Assembly (NCBI GenBank): GCA_023515745.1
Contig: JALECJ010000254.1
Location: 1,178,001 to 1,242,000 of the forward strand
Direction of reading: 5' to 3'
Length of the DNA stretch: 64,000 bases
DNA from: Amoeboaphelidium protococcarum
Lineage: Eukaryota > Aphelidiomycota > Aphelidea
Position numbers and translations under genes: made by a program. Positions 45,445 to 61,266 of the stretch are shown here, one piece after another. Every line of letters starts with the position of its first letter. Within the stretch, counting starts at the first letter, position 1. The notes beneath the pieces were generated by a model. The model worked only from the letters and a program-made list of their open reading frames with translations. It had not been told where the DNA came from and searched no databases.

Positions 45445-46238
45445 CGTTCGCGTGTTAGAGAGAGACAAACGCCACTTATGATGATCGCGGACAGTTGAGT
45501 TTATATTATACACCTTGTTAATGCAATTTATTACTCATTTATGGCAATTTGTATGTAGATTATTATTCCTCCAAAATTATGAGAGGCTCAAAAATCAAAT
45601 CTAAAATATTCTGGTGGTTGAAACTACTGTTTTGTTACAGATTGTACTCTGGCGTTCTCTAATTGATGTGCGCTGCAAGTATGGTACTAACTACAAGTCT
45701 ATGTATGTCACTTTAAAGAAGAATATTTGTTATTTCATTTGTATTCTAGAGAATTCTGGGCATTATTTAAACATATGTAGGCCAAACTTTGAGTGAGCTA
45801 CTCTACCTTTTACTTGGCTCGTTGTCTCTTATAGTTAAATGTCACAAATATAACGCTTCTACTGTGCAGTGCCTGCTTATATTATGAGAAATAAACGCGA
45901 AAGGCTGGACAATGCAGCTGTGATCCAGCTGTGATTTTTTAGAATAATAAAGATGCCCTCTATAAAGTTTGGTGTGTAATATCGTCATATGCTAACGACG
46001 GTCCAATGCTGAATCAGTTGAAGTGGAATCAATCAGCGGTGTGATCAAACAAACGAAATCCATCACATTTTGTGATCAAACAATGACCACTCTTGTTCTA
46101 TAATAAACGATTGATACTTGTAGAAAAGTGAACGTCATGATGCTGATGAATTTGAAATAAAAGACGGTAATTGGTGATGGTCTATGCAGCAGCATCAGCC
46201 AGGACTGGCTGTCGTAATAGCGCGCACAACTGTCTGCA
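45445..46238. other. Divergent intergenic region
   Basis: About 790 bp between the dehydrogenase and the F-box gene. The two TGATCAAAC(A/G)A phrases at about 46042 and 46072 are short direct repeats. In-frame ATGs at 46137 and 46146 could extend the F-box protein. No other gene is supported. Confidence 0.5.
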
Positions 46239-47369
46239 ATGCCTACTGAGATCCTGGTGTAAATTGCGTCCTATCTCACAATTACTGATATTCTGGAACT
46301 GGCCCAGTGCAACTAGTATCTAAATCATCTCTCTTTCTCTCGAGCTATATGGGAAGGTGTCTCTTTCCAGTTGGATATGGCGGTCACCTTGCCTAATACC
46401 ATTCTGGGTGTGGCTGATCAGTTGCATCTCTCCCGCGAACATTAGAAGCGACAGCTGAGGCAACGGATTCCTGAAAGCGCATCTATCTGGCATTTGCGCT
46501 CAACCGCCATGGCGAGCTAATTCTTGATCAATCTTCCTCCTCCGTCCATGTAGTTTCTACAGAGAAGTTCTACGACGCTTAGATTCTAATGGATTTAGAC
46601 TCTCAAGCTGAACAATATCACCAGTTTCATTACTGATGACTTTTTGCGTGTCCTTCTACCCCTACTTCCTCGCTTGGTTGCAGTCGATTTTTCTAGTTGC
46701 TCAATGCTCACGGATTACTCAATTTATGAGTTGGTAAAGCATCCAGAGAGAAGTCAGCGTTTGCGATCCTTGAAATTGAAGAGATGCCACGGTCTCACGT
46801 ACTAAAGCTTGCATTATATTGCTAAATATTGCCAGGATTTGCACGAGTTGGATTTGGATGGCTGTGGCGCTGTAACTGATAATGGTCTGATGTTGCTGTG
46901 TTCTACACCTCATAACAGCAATGGACAAGTAAAGCTACCGTACACACTTCGTTCCCTAAATCTCTCAAATGCTGATTATCTTATGGAAAATGTTCTCTGC
47001 GCTTTCCTGAGATCATTCACCGCAGTATCTCCAGATTAATCTAATCTATGCGAGATTGAGCTGGAAAATACATTCTGTGTAACTGCAGCGTGTCTTTAAT
47101 CCATCTATTCACATGTCTGCATGTAAAACGATGAAGATGGAATCGATATGGTTTAAAGTAAAAAGCGCTCATTCAATCTCAAAGTTAAAGGATGTGAATA
47201 ATTATTGAAAATAGAAGTGGAGCAATTTAGAAAGAGGCTTTTGCAAGAGATTGCTGAAAATCCCAAGTTTAGTAACGCATTCACTGGTGTCTCAGTACAA
47301 GAGAATTGCAAACTGCACGACGATTCCGCGACTTCAATACGAAAGTATTTAGATTCCATTCTTGGCTGA
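46239..47369 (+). CDS. F-box and leucine-rich-repeat protein
   Basis: A 376-residue intronless protein. The F-box is at the very N-terminus (MPTEILVQIASYLTITDILE, then LAQCNQYLNHLSFSRAIWEG). Irregular leucine-rich repeats follow: LRFQWIQTLKLNNITSFITD, LVAVDFSSCSMLTDYSIYEL, LRSLKLKRCHGLTYQSLHYI, LHELDLDGCGAVTDNGLMLL and LRSLNLSNADYL. These match the FBXL cysteine-containing repeat style (LxxLxLxxCxxLTDxxL). Such proteins recruit substrates to SCF ubiquitin ligases through Skp1; the target is unknown. The C-terminal about 100 residues are charged and helical. In-frame ATGs upstream (46137) allow up to 34 extra residues; 46239 was chosen because the F-box normally starts there. Confidence 0.85.
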
Positions 47370-47761
47370 TATACTTATATTATGATGCTTATTGTTAAAT
47401 AGAAGTTCTTGGTTTGATGCGACTACCATTCATGGTTATTAATAACCGTGTGATAGCCACATTATAACGACATCTTTCAATCTAATCAACCACCCATATG
47501 GGCGGGACATCATTGCTTAGAAACGGCCACAATGATCAAACATCATCGGAAGCGGCGAGATCGTGAAAAATCAACCGAAACTTCAACTCTCGCGATATTC
47601 TTCCCCTCCTCGCCATTCTCTTCACGCTTTGCTCGTTCTGAACGATTTGTAATCGTTATTGCCTTGTCCTCTACAGTTATTCCTTTGACTGACGAAAGTT
47701 ATTTTCTCACTATTTTTTATTATACTTAGATAATCAAGTTTATACTTTTTTCAAGGATAAA
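47370..47761. other. Promoter region of the phosphate carrier
   Basis: Gene-free DNA between the F-box and phosphate-carrier genes on the same strand. It is T/C-rich in the last 200 bp (TTCTTCCCCTCCTCGCCATT near 47600). No coding sequence supported. Confidence 0.5.
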
Positions 47762-48751
47762 ATGATATCACCTTTGAGTGGACTTAAAAGTTAATTGATG
47801 ATTGCTGCACCGGCTGAAAGCAAGTCCAACAATGCACCACCATCTGGATATGATCTTTATGCTAGATTTGCGTTCGCTGGTGCTGTATGCTGCTCTGTCA
47901 CTCACGGTGCACTTACTCCTGTCGATGTGGTGAAGACCCGTATTCAGCTGGATCCTGAGAAGTACAACAGAGGTATGGTGACTGCTTTCAGAACTGTGAT
48001 CAAGGAGGAGGGAGCTGGTGCTTTGTTGACTGGCTTCGGACCTACCGCTTTCGGCTACTTTTTGCAGGGTGCATTTAAGTTTGGTGGTTATGAGTTCTGG
48101 AAGAAGACCATGGTTGAGGCTATGGGTGTTGAGAATGCTGTCAATTACAGAACTCCAATTTACTTGGCTTCTTCTGCTATTGCTGAATTCTTTGCCGATA
48201 TCGCTCTGTGTCCACTGGAGGCTACCCGTATCCGTCTGGTGTCGCAGCCGTCTTTCGCCAATGGCCTTATTGGTGGCTTTATGCGTCTGCTGAGAGAGGA
48301 GGGTGTCGTGCGTGGATTCTACTCTGGATTCGGTCCTATTTTGTTCAAGCAGGTGCCTTATACCATGACCAAGTTTGCCGTGTATGAAGTGGCTGCTGAG
48401 AAGATTTACCAGATTATCAATGTTCCAAAGGAGAAGTTGAGCACTTCCACTATCACTGCAGTGAATCTGGGAAGTGGTATCATTGCCGGTGTCTGTGCCG
48501 CCATCATCTCCCAGCCAGCTGATACTTTACTATCTAAGATCAACAAGTAGAAGGGTGACTCTAGACCAGTGTCCACTCGTCTGATTGAGATGGCCTAGAA
48601 ATTGGGAACTCGCGGTCTATTCGGTGGTATGACTGCGCGTATTGTCATGGTTGGCTCGCTGACTGCCTTCCAGTTTGCCATTTATGGTGACATTAAGAGA
48701 ATGCTTGGTGCCACTAACGGTGTGGAGATTGCCAAAATTAAGAAGAATTGA
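47762..48751 (+). CDS. SLC25A3: Mitochondrial phosphate carrier
   Basis: Imports inorganic phosphate into the mitochondrial matrix for ATP synthesis. The 329-residue intronless protein has three mitochondrial-carrier repeats. Their signatures are [20 protein letters not shown] (repeat 1, PxD..K), [20 protein letters not shown] (repeat 2, PLEA.RIR) and [16 protein letters not shown] (repeat 3, PADT..SK). The rest is characteristic of the phosphate subfamily: [40 protein letters not shown] and [20 protein letters not shown]. The start at 47762 is in frame with a TAA (Gln) before the more obvious ATG at 47798. The third codon-level signature places TAG at NKQKG. A mitochondrion with respiration is implied. 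Confidence 0.96.
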
Positions 48752-49137
48752 TTTTAAACTAATTGATCTTAAATTGAAAGCTTATTAAATATCAACTTTG
48801 AGGATGCTAGTTGTAGTTTCCCTCTGGCGCAATTCTATTGAAGTTTTGTTATCAGTGTTTTAGGGTGAACTTTTTACTATTTTACGTGTGTTGTAGTAAT
48901 GCATATAGTCTGATTCAGCTTTACTGAATTACCGGTAACAAAAGTACAATACCTAAATGTTCAGAGCCATCGTCTTCGTTTCATCGCCTTCCGCCTTTGA
49001 TTGGCGATCCGAGCAGAGATTTCATCTTTCCGCTTAACAATATTCGTTCAAGATCGTGCTCAGTAAGTTATAAATTTGTTCCTCTCCTTTTGGTGAGAAG
49101 TAATAGGTAGTGTGAACAGTCATCTCAAAGTATATAG
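48752..49137. other. Intergenic region
   Basis: 3' flank of the phosphate carrier and promoter of the WD40 gene. A GTAAGT-like GTAAGTTATA (about 49063) followed by AATAG could be a 5' UTR intron, not certain. No gene seen. Confidence 0.45.
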
Positions 49138-51717
49138 ATGAGTATGAATGGTACTATTTTAAGTGAAGATACAGATAATGAGAACTTTTATGATGCTTAA
49201 GAGGATTTCTCAGAGGTGGTGTTGAAGGCTTTCCCTCCTCAGTAGCCAGTAGATGATGGACGAGGTTCTATTATGAGAACACCATCCATAGTGGTCACAG
49301 ATGACAACAATGTCAGTACTTCGCCGGCTATTGACACTCTTCCGAGATAGAATGCACAGGATAAATAGTCTGCTGCAGTTATTGATGATGTAACTTAAGA
49401 GTTGAAGCAATTGGATGTTTTGAGTAATAACAAATCTTCTAAAATGCTGGAGTCAGTGGATCAGGTAATGGTTAAAGATTTGGATTCTGGGTAGTTATTA
49501 GATGCCGATGCTTTACATGAAGAGTATAAACTGAAAAGTCGACTTGGTAATAATCCTCTTAATCAGTTGATTATCTAAAGATCCGGTTAGAGTGCTGCAG
49601 ATTTGGCATCTGATGACAGCGATGAAGAGTAGAATGGTATTAATAATGACTCTTAGTAGGCGCAACTTTAGATAGGTGCTCAATAGTAGAATAGAAATAG
49701 AGCCAATTCAGTGGGGAAATAGCTTAATAAATCTGCCATTAAAACTAAAGAGTTCTTCTCCAGTCTCAAGCGTAAAGTCTCCAACTCCTTAAAGAATCAA
49801 GGCTATGGATCAGACACCTCTACAGTTGATACTGAGTTTACCACCTCCACATTTAACCCATCACGGTACGTCAAGATGAAGTCTAAACATGTGAAGATGA
49901 GGTAATTTAATCGATTGGTGATGGTGCAAGAGTTAGTGAAGGGGATGCCTTAGACTGGAATCTCAGTTAAATTGAAGTAGTCCTCATCTTAATCATAATT
50001 GTAACAGGCTTAGTTGAAGGCTAATTAAGATTAATCGTAGTAGAATGGCTAGCAGTCTTAGTCGTAGAATTAACAGGATTAAGCTAAATAGGAGTAGACG
50101 ACACATGAAGATGGAGCTGACAGTTGTCGAGGTCCTATCTGGGCTATGAAGTTTAATCGTGATGGTCGATATTTGGCCACTGGTGGATAAGATGCCGTGC
50201 TTAGAGTCTGGTCACTTGTGACTAATATGGATGGTGATGTGAACGAGCAGTAAGAGCCGTCATCTTTGCCGTCGTAACAGAATGGAGATAATACGTTTGC
50301 GAGATAAGAGACTGTGGATAGTAAAGTGAATATGATGTCCAGCAGTAGCACGGGTTTTATGAAGAGCATTTTCAAGCCATAGCCGCATCGAGTTTATAAA
50401 GGACATACTGCGGATATTCTTGACATTTCCTGGTCCAAGAATGATTTCCTCTTGTCATCTTCAATGGATAAGACTGTGAGAGTGTGGCACATATCCCGAC
50501 TTGAATGTTTATGCGTATTCCAACACACTGATTATGTGACATCTATTGCATTTCATCCGAAAGATGATAGATTCTTCTTGGCCGGGTGTCTGGATTGCCG
50601 CGTTAGATTGTGGAATATCCCAGAGAAGAAGGTTATGTATTGGAATGAGCTGCCTGAGGTGCACTCCTTGATCACTGCTGTCGGCTTTACCAATGATGGC
50701 AAGACGGTGATTGCTGGCAGTTACCTGGGTGCTTGTGTCTTCTTTGAAGTGGAAGGATTAAAGTATCATACTCAAGTCCATGCCCGCAGTACTCGAGGTA
50801 AGAATTCTCGTGGTGAAAAAATTACCGGAATTGAATGTATGCCTAATTAGCCACCAGGTGAAGAGAAGGTGATGATAACATCTAATGACTCTCGTATTAG
50901 AGTCTACAACTTGCGCGATAAGTCTTTATTTTGCAAGTACAAAGGCCTGTCTAATTATAGCAGTTAGATTAAGGCGACATTTAGTGATGATGCGCGTTAT
51001 ATCATTTCCGGATCTGAAGATAATTACGCTTATATCTGGGAAACGTTCTCGGATTAGTAAGGTATCAATGGTAATGGTAATGGTATGGGTGGTGGTGGTT
51101 CACTGTTTTCTTCACACGCTAATCCTAATGCTAGCAAGTCTAATACTAGTCTTAGTTCTGGTGGAAGTAAGACAAACACGAATGGTGGTGGCGGTGGTTC
51201 TTCGTTTATGCACAACTTCTCATCTATTGGACAGTCAAGGCGAGACAGAAACAATAGATATGAAGCCTTCGCGGCACACGATAGTATCGTGACTTGTGCA
51301 ATGTTCGTCCCCTCTAGAATAGTGTAGAAGTTGGAAGAGGCTGGTGTAGTCTAAGGACTTGATCAGATTAATCCTCAGCAGTAGATGGAGCAGAGTTAAA
51401 TGTCATCTTAAGGGTCTTAGAGAGCAACACAGCAGTATCGTCCTGCGGATGGGAGATTGATCATCACGGCGGACTACAACGGATGTGTTCGCATTTATGA
51501 AAATGAAAGATTTGGCACTTAATCTGGCGTCAACTAGAGCTCTATGAGTACATTTGGTAGCCTGAGACCTGGTTCTATATTTGGATAATAGTAGTAATAG
51601 AAGAATGGATTGTAGACAGTTACAAAGTTATCCTAAAGTGTTGCCGCTAATTCCAACACTAGTCTCTCGTCCCTTCCCAAAGTCACCGAGATGACCCAGT
51701 AATAGCAATAGTAATGA
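49138..51717 (+). CDS. WD40-repeat protein, WDR44-like
   Basis: An 859-residue intronless protein. The first about 330 residues are disordered and Gln/Ser/Asp-rich, with a Gln-dense run (SSSQSQLQQAQLKANQDQ) written mostly with TAG/TAA. The beta-propeller starts GPIWAMKFNRDGRYLATGGQ, then DAVLRVWSL, VYKGHTADILDISWSKNDFL, SSSMDKTVRVWHI, HTDYVTSIAFHPKDDRFFLA, CLDCRVRLWNIPEKKV, LITAVGFTNDGKTVIAGSYL and SGSEDNYAYIWE. A long Gly/Ser insert interrupts the last blades. The pattern matches WDR44 (rabphilin-11) and its fungal relatives, which bind Rab11-type GTPases in recycling traffic. The frame ends in consecutive Gln codons TAA TAG CAA TAG TAA, then TGA. Confidence 0.85.
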
Positions 51718-52075
51718 GTTTGATAGTATACCATGTACCAGAGTGAATTGTAATTATATTTATACATTTTACTTTTAACTGCGTTACGTTTATATCCTGT
51801 ACTGTTCAATAGATTGCACTCCGAATACTATCGGCACTTGAGACTGACTCTTGTGGCTTTTTGACGCGCGCGAACTTTCCATCGTTTCTCGTTGTTCTTC
51901 TTCTTTCGTCGCTCTATCGCCCGTTTCGATCGATCGCACTTTTTGGTTTCTCGTTCCTTTTCTTCTTCGCTCACCACATCAACACCTAACATAGTGTACT
52001 TCCATATTAGCAAATTCTGTTCACTTTAAAAATACCGTATAAAATTCAATTGTTTTGATTGGTGATTTTTAAGAA
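51718..52075. other. Intergenic region
   Basis: 3' flank of the WD40 gene and promoter of the SNF2 gene, with a pyrimidine-rich patch (TTCTTCTTTCGTCGCTCT) near 51896. No gene supported. Confidence 0.5.
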
Positions 52076-55864
<3,789 letters not shown>

Positions 55865-56259
55865 ATATTATGATTAATCAAAAATTTAGTTACTGAATTC
55901 CATTAGTTTTATTGAATGATCTTCCATACTCCCTAAAAACGACAATGGGGTAGACACACAACCTTTCTATCAATAGCCTTCAACATCATCATCATTGTGG
56001 CCATAGTTCACGATTCTTTGTTGTCGTGTTGGAAACGGATCAGCGACAGTGATGTTTCCCCGTTTCGACGTTCTTTCCGCCGCCCGTTCAATCAAAGTGA
56101 GCTTTTCTAATAACACAAGGCAACGAACGAACTATAGCTTGGTCCAATTTGCAAACTTTATTGATTGATTATATAGCTGGTTGCCATACTGCCGATTTTA
56201 TTCTACCTGGAGTAATAAGCATAGATCTATCTTATATCAATTCTAAATACTAATAGCGA
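55865..56259. other. Intergenic region
   Basis: 3' flank of the SNF2 gene and promoter of casein kinase 1. AT-rich with a CATCATCATCATT run near 55981. No gene seen. Confidence 0.5.
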
Positions 56260-57710
56260 ATGACAGCGGAGACTACACAGAAAGATTAGGCAGCTTAATA
56301 AGCTCAGCGGAGTCATGGTCATCACAAGAGCAGTCATTAGAGTGGATCTTCTGCTGCGCATACATCGTCTGTCGTTGGATCTCACTACAAAATCATTAAA
56401 AAGATTGGCGAAGGATCATTCGGTATTATTTATGAAGGTATGCTGTTTATTGAGTGAACTGATTTGGCCATCATGTACTTGTTTATCCGATATCTGCTAT
56501 ATATGCATTCATCTATGTAGGTGTGAGTTTGTTAAATGACATCCCGGTTGCGATAAAGTTTGAGCCTAGAAAGTCTGATGCGCCTCAGTTGAGAGATGAG
56601 TATAGAACGTATAAAATCTTACAGGGATCTGTCGGTGTACCTCAAGTATACTACTTTGGTCAGGAGGGACTTCATAATATTCTGGTTATTGATCTACTTG
56701 GCTCTTCGCTGGAGGATCTGTTCGATCTGTGCAACCGCAAGTTGACTGTGAAGTGCACAGCAATGGCTGCCAAGTAGATGATTACTCGAGTGCAGGCCAT
56801 TCATGAGAAGAATCTGATATACAGAGACATTAAGCCGGATAATTTTCTTGTTGGTAGAGGTGCCGCCAAGTAGAATATGATTTACATTGTCGACTTTGGT
56901 ATGGCTAAACAGTATCGGGACCCAAAGACGAAGCAGCATATTCCATATCGAGAGAGAAAGAGCTTGAGTGGAACTGCGCGTTACATGTCCATAAACACCC
57001 ATCTGGGGAGGGAGTAGTCACGCAGGGATGATCTGGAGGCTCTGGGCCATGTGTTTATGTACTTTCTGCGTGGATCGCTGCCGTGGCAAGGCTTGAAGGC
57101 TGCCACTAATAAGCAAAAGTATGAGAAGATTGGTGAGAAGAAGTAGTAGACGAATATTAAGGATCTTTGCGAAGGATTCCCTGAGGAGTTTGCCATGTAC
57201 TTGACTTATGCCAGGAAACTCGGCTTTGAGGAGACTCCAGATTATGACTATCTGAGAGGGTTGATGAACAAGGTTCTGTAGAAGATTAATGAGACTGATG
57301 ATGCAGTATATGACTGGATGCTGATTGAGAAGAATAAATCCAAGAAGATTGATGAATTGAGTCCAAATGGCACTAATAAGGCCATTTAGCCAACGAGTAA
57401 TGCACAGATCAACAGCTCCACTCATGTCAGCTAGAAGCCGGATGGTGATCAGAATTAGAATATGTCTACAGCATCCCGTGTTAATCAGTCCACGGGTGGC
57501 GGCATTAATAGCACTGCTGGGAATAATAATAATAATAATCTGGGAGTCTCTAATCCGAATCAGAAGGCCAACGCGTCGAATGCTAATATGATCAACACTT
57601 CATCAGGCTTGCGCAACAATAATGCTAACGCTGGTGGATCTACAGAGCGAAGAGGTGGCGGTGGTGTCAAGGGTTGGTTCCTAAGAGTATTTTGTTGTGC
57701 CGGCTAATGA
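56260..57710 (+). CDS. Casein kinase 1, plasma-membrane (Yck/CK1-gamma) type
   Basis: A 455-residue kinase in two exons (56260-56437, 56521-57710; intron 56438-56520, 83 nt, GTATGC...ATGTAG). The domain starts [20 protein letters not shown], with the Lys in [10 protein letters not shown]1 hallmarks are [64 protein letters not shown] (SIN in place of APE) and [20 protein letters not shown]. The Asn/Gln/Ser-rich tail ends [11 protein letters not shown]. The Cys pair suggests palmitoylation and membrane anchoring as in Yck1/2 and CK1-gamma. The last sense codon before TGA is TAA. In those proteins the Cys pair lies at or near the extreme C-terminus, so the extra AGQ is notable. Confidence 0.94.
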
Positions 57711-58653
57711 TACTGCTGATTCGATTTCATGAAAGAGACTCTTTTATAGTAGGTAATGCGGTGAGTGAGTGAGTGAGTGAGTGAGCGAGTGTCTTGGTAT
57801 GATTGTAGCCTCTGCCAATATAGAAAGTGTTTGAGTGAAACGTGTGATATTCGTGCGGCGTGTGTGTTAATGACTAGACTATGTTGGTTAACTCTCACAA
57901 ATTTCCACACCGCATTTCCGTTAAGCTTTTCTTTCTACCTTTGTACTATTTTAGTTATCACTAGTGATATTTATTGAAGTTAATCCTGAAGTATAAGCTC
58001 TATTCCTTTTAGTTATAGCTCAAAATGCTGTTTGAATGCAGAAACCGAAACCTTTAACACAAAAGATTTTAAAGTGTGTGGCGCAGTAAAAGCAAATGGG
58101 TGTAAGAAGAACATCTATGGAAAAAAGTGTCGCGTACAACTTTAAACTTATACACTTTAGTCCAAGAGTTGTTAGATGAGAGCGAGACTATCACGCAAAA
58201 TAGGAATACTGAACAATCAAATCTTTAATGGAAGTTGTAACCAACTGGTGTATCATCGGCGTGATCATCAAATAGCAACGACGACCAATCACGTTGCGAT
58301 GATTTGTCGCTCCGCCTCCTCTTTGCCGGTCGCTCGCTTCCAATTTCGGTCAACAGACGGACGGACAGACAGACGGAAGACACTTTTCCATCGCTCTGAC
58401 CGGTTTCGCTTTGACCCAATTGACTCGCCTCTTCTCTCCCTTCCTCCCTTCTCTCACACAATCAAATCAATCAATTAGCAACAGCTAGTCACACTCCTAT
58501 AAACTAGTGATTATCATCTGCAATTCCATAATAATTTCAATCCCTTATATAGATTGATTATTATTATATATTACAGATTGCCTTACAATTGAGATTTGAT
58601 TATTCGAAAGGAAATTGACTGACTGAATCTACAAGACTACACTTGAACTGAAT
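57711..58653. other. Intergenic region with GTGA microsatellite
   Basis: About 940 bp upstream of Argonaute. A (GTGA)n run sits at 57761-57789 and a GACGGACGGACAGACAGACG patch near 58354. The open frame at 58176-58478 has biased composition and no support. Presumed 3' end of the kinase gene and Argonaute promoter. Confidence 0.55.
57761..57789. repeat. (GTGA)n microsatellite
   Basis: About seven tandem GTGA units with one GCGA variant, 50 bp after the casein kinase stop codon. Confidence 0.9.
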
Positions 58654-61266
58654 ATGAATCCTCCAAATCGTCCTGATAAGGGAGGTAGCAAAGGTCGTTA
58701 GGTGACCATCCTGGCCAATGTGTTCAAGGTATGAACTTTTTGTATTGACATTTTTGATCATTTATTCGTTATTGCTGTCATCTCTCTCCTCTAAATGTAG
58801 GCTACACTGCCAAAAGGTGCAATTCACTTTTACGATGTTACCATTGTGGAGCACGGTGCCAAGACTCCAGAGGCTCCAAAGATTGGACAGAAGGGTGTTG
58901 TATTGAAGAATCCTATGAAGCCTGCTGTGAACAGAGAGATTTTGAATCTGGTGGCTAAGCAGTTTGCAAAGGACTTGACTGGTGTTGCTGTGGCGTATGA
59001 CGGTAAGAGCAATGCTTACACCACCAAGCCTCTGCCGTTTGAGGAGCGCAACTTTGAAGTTACTATGCAGGTGGAGGGCCGTGAGAAGACTTTCACCATC
59101 ACCATGAAGGCTGTCAAGGTTGTGCAGTTGTCTGTGCTGGCTGACTTTATCGGTGGTAAGCAGCGTGAGATGCCTATGGAGGCTCTGACTGCTCTGGATG
59201 TCATTATGGCTGCCGTGCCTTCTGACAAGTGGGTGCCGCGTGGTAGAAACTTTTACAATCCTCAGCAGAATACAAGACTGGGTGGTGGTGTTGAGGCTTG
59301 GAGTGGTTACTTCCAGTCGCTGCGTCCTGTGCAGAGTGGTCTGGTGTTGAACTTGGATGTCTCTGCATCTGCATTCTACAAGCACTAGCCTGTTCTGGAT
59401 CTGCTGTGTGAAGTCTGGGGATTGAGAAGTCAGGCTGATCTGGCTCAATTCCGTCCACGTAGAGATGACATTATGCGTCTGAAGAAGATTGTGCGTCACT
59501 TGAAGGTGCAGTTGACTCACAGATCCGACTTTAAGCGTACCATTCGTGTTATGGACGTTAGTCAGGATCCTGTTGCCAGCTGCATGTTCAATGCTGACGG
59601 TAAGACTATCAGTGTGGCTGACTACTTCCGTGACACTTACAATGTGCAGCTGCGTTATCCTAACCTGCCGTGCTTTGTCTGTGGTGCCAACCGTGCTCTT
59701 TTCCCTATGGAGATTTGTACCGTCGTTCCATCTCAGCCGTACGCTCCGAAGCTGGATGCTGACCAGGTTGCTAGTATGATCAAGTTTACCGCTACTCGTC
59801 CTGGTGATCGTATCAGACGTATTGAGGATGGTTTCCGTGATTTGGGATGTAACTCTAGTGCCCAGTTGGCTGATATTGGCTTGAACATTGACAACCGTCT
59901 GTCTCAGGTCAAGGCTCGTGTTCTGGATCCTCCTACCATCTTGTACAAGGATCGCAAGGTTGTTGAGCCTCGTGAAGCTTCCGGTGGTTCTTGGAACATG
60001 AGAGGCCGTGCGTTCATTGATGGTGTAACTGTGAATAACTGGGGTGTTATCGTTGTGGGAACTCAGCGTGATGCTCAGCCGCAGAAGGTGCAGTACTTTG
60101 CTCAGGAGTTGGCTTAGATGGGACGTAATACTGGTGTTCCATTCAAGAATCCACGTCCTGAGGTTGTGTATGCTTCCGAGTAGCCTGAAGATATTCTGGC
60201 CAAGATGCAGCAGTTGAAGCAGCGCATCAATGCACGTATTGACTTTATTCTGTTCATGGTGCGTGGATCTGCCGCTGTGTATGGTGCCATTAAGCGTCTG
60301 TGTGACTCTGAGCTGGGTGTTGCAAGTCAGTGTATGCTGATGAAGCATTCTTACACTCCAAAGCCGCAGTATATGGCCAATTTGTTGTTGAAGATCAACT
60401 CTAAACTGGGTGGTTAGAATGCACGTATTGGTGGTGACTTGCCTGGATTTGATCGTCCAACCATCTTGATTGGTATTGACGTTACGCATCCAACTGGTGT
60501 GCCTCGTTCTGCCACCAGCGTGCCGCCATCTATTGTCGGTGTTGTGGGATCCATGGATCGTTATGCTTCTCAGTACAGCTCCATTATTGATTTCCAGAAT
60601 GGTCGTGAAGAGAATGTTACGCGTCTCTCTGAGATGGTGAAGACTTTGTTGCGTCGTTTCTTTTCCGCTGGTGGTGTCAAGCCTGAGCGTCTGATCATCT
60701 TCCGTGATGGTGTCTCTGAGGGTCAGTTTGGTTTGGTGTTCAAGAAGGAGGTGCAGGCTATCCAGTCTGCTTGCTTCGAGTTGGATCCAAACTACAAGCC
60801 GCCAGTGACGTTTATCATCACGCAGAAGCGTCACCACATTCGCTTGTTCCCTGCCGGTCGTAATGAGGGAGACCGTTCTGGTAATGTCATGCCTGGTACT
60901 GTTGTGGATTCTGAGATTTGTCATCCTGTGGAGTATGATTTCTATCTGAACTCTCACTCTGGTATTCAAGGAACTAACCGTCCATGCCACTACCATGTGC
61001 TGTTGGATCAGAACAATTTCTCTAGTGACAAGCTGTAAGAACTGGTGTATAAGTTGTGTTTTACGTATAGTAGATGTACCAGATCTGTCAGTATTCCACC
61101 TCCCATCTTTTATGCGGACCTGCTCGCATATCGCGCAAGACTGCTGAGTAAGCGCGATTTGTGGAGTGGGTCAGATGCTGCAAGTACTGCTTCTGCTGGC
61201 TCTGATTATCGCTCCGATCTGTTGCCTATTAATCAAGCTTTGGCGAATGTATTGTTCTTTGTGTGA
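58654..61266 (+). CDS. AGO: Argonaute (AGO clade), slicer residues intact
   Basis: A small-RNA-guided nuclease of 846 residues. Exon 1 is 58654-58728 and exon 2 is 58801-61266; the intron is 72 nt (58729-58800, GTATGA...TGTAG), phase 0. Domains in order are N (from [20 protein letters not shown]), PAZ (about 240-370; [33 protein letters not shown]), MID ([11 protein letters not shown] to [12 protein letters not shown]) and PIWI ([11 protein letters not shown] onward). The catalytic tetrad is visible: Asp in GIDVTHP, Glu in NGREENV, Asp in [12 protein letters not shown] and His in [11 protein letters not shown]. It groups by motif with AGO rather than PIWI proteins. Codon use is rich in GTG/CTG/CGT, suggesting high expression. 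A decayed copy of its 3' end lies about 480 bp downstream. Confidence 0.96.

Noticed and set aside
45614..45796. Short open frame of about 60 codons between the dehydrogenase and F-box genes
   Set aside because: Length is near chance with one stop codon, with no motif or splice context.
58176..58478. 100-codon open frame upstream of Argonaute
   Set aside because: Composition follows a GACGGACAGAC simple repeat and promoter-like DNA; no motif.
58762..60996. A 744-codon open frame antisense to Argonaute
   Set aside because: It mirrors the Argonaute exon, whose codon bias (few TCA, TTA or CTA codons) keeps the opposite strand open. The translation is His/Thr/Leu/Arg-rich and low complexity, with no recognisable domain.
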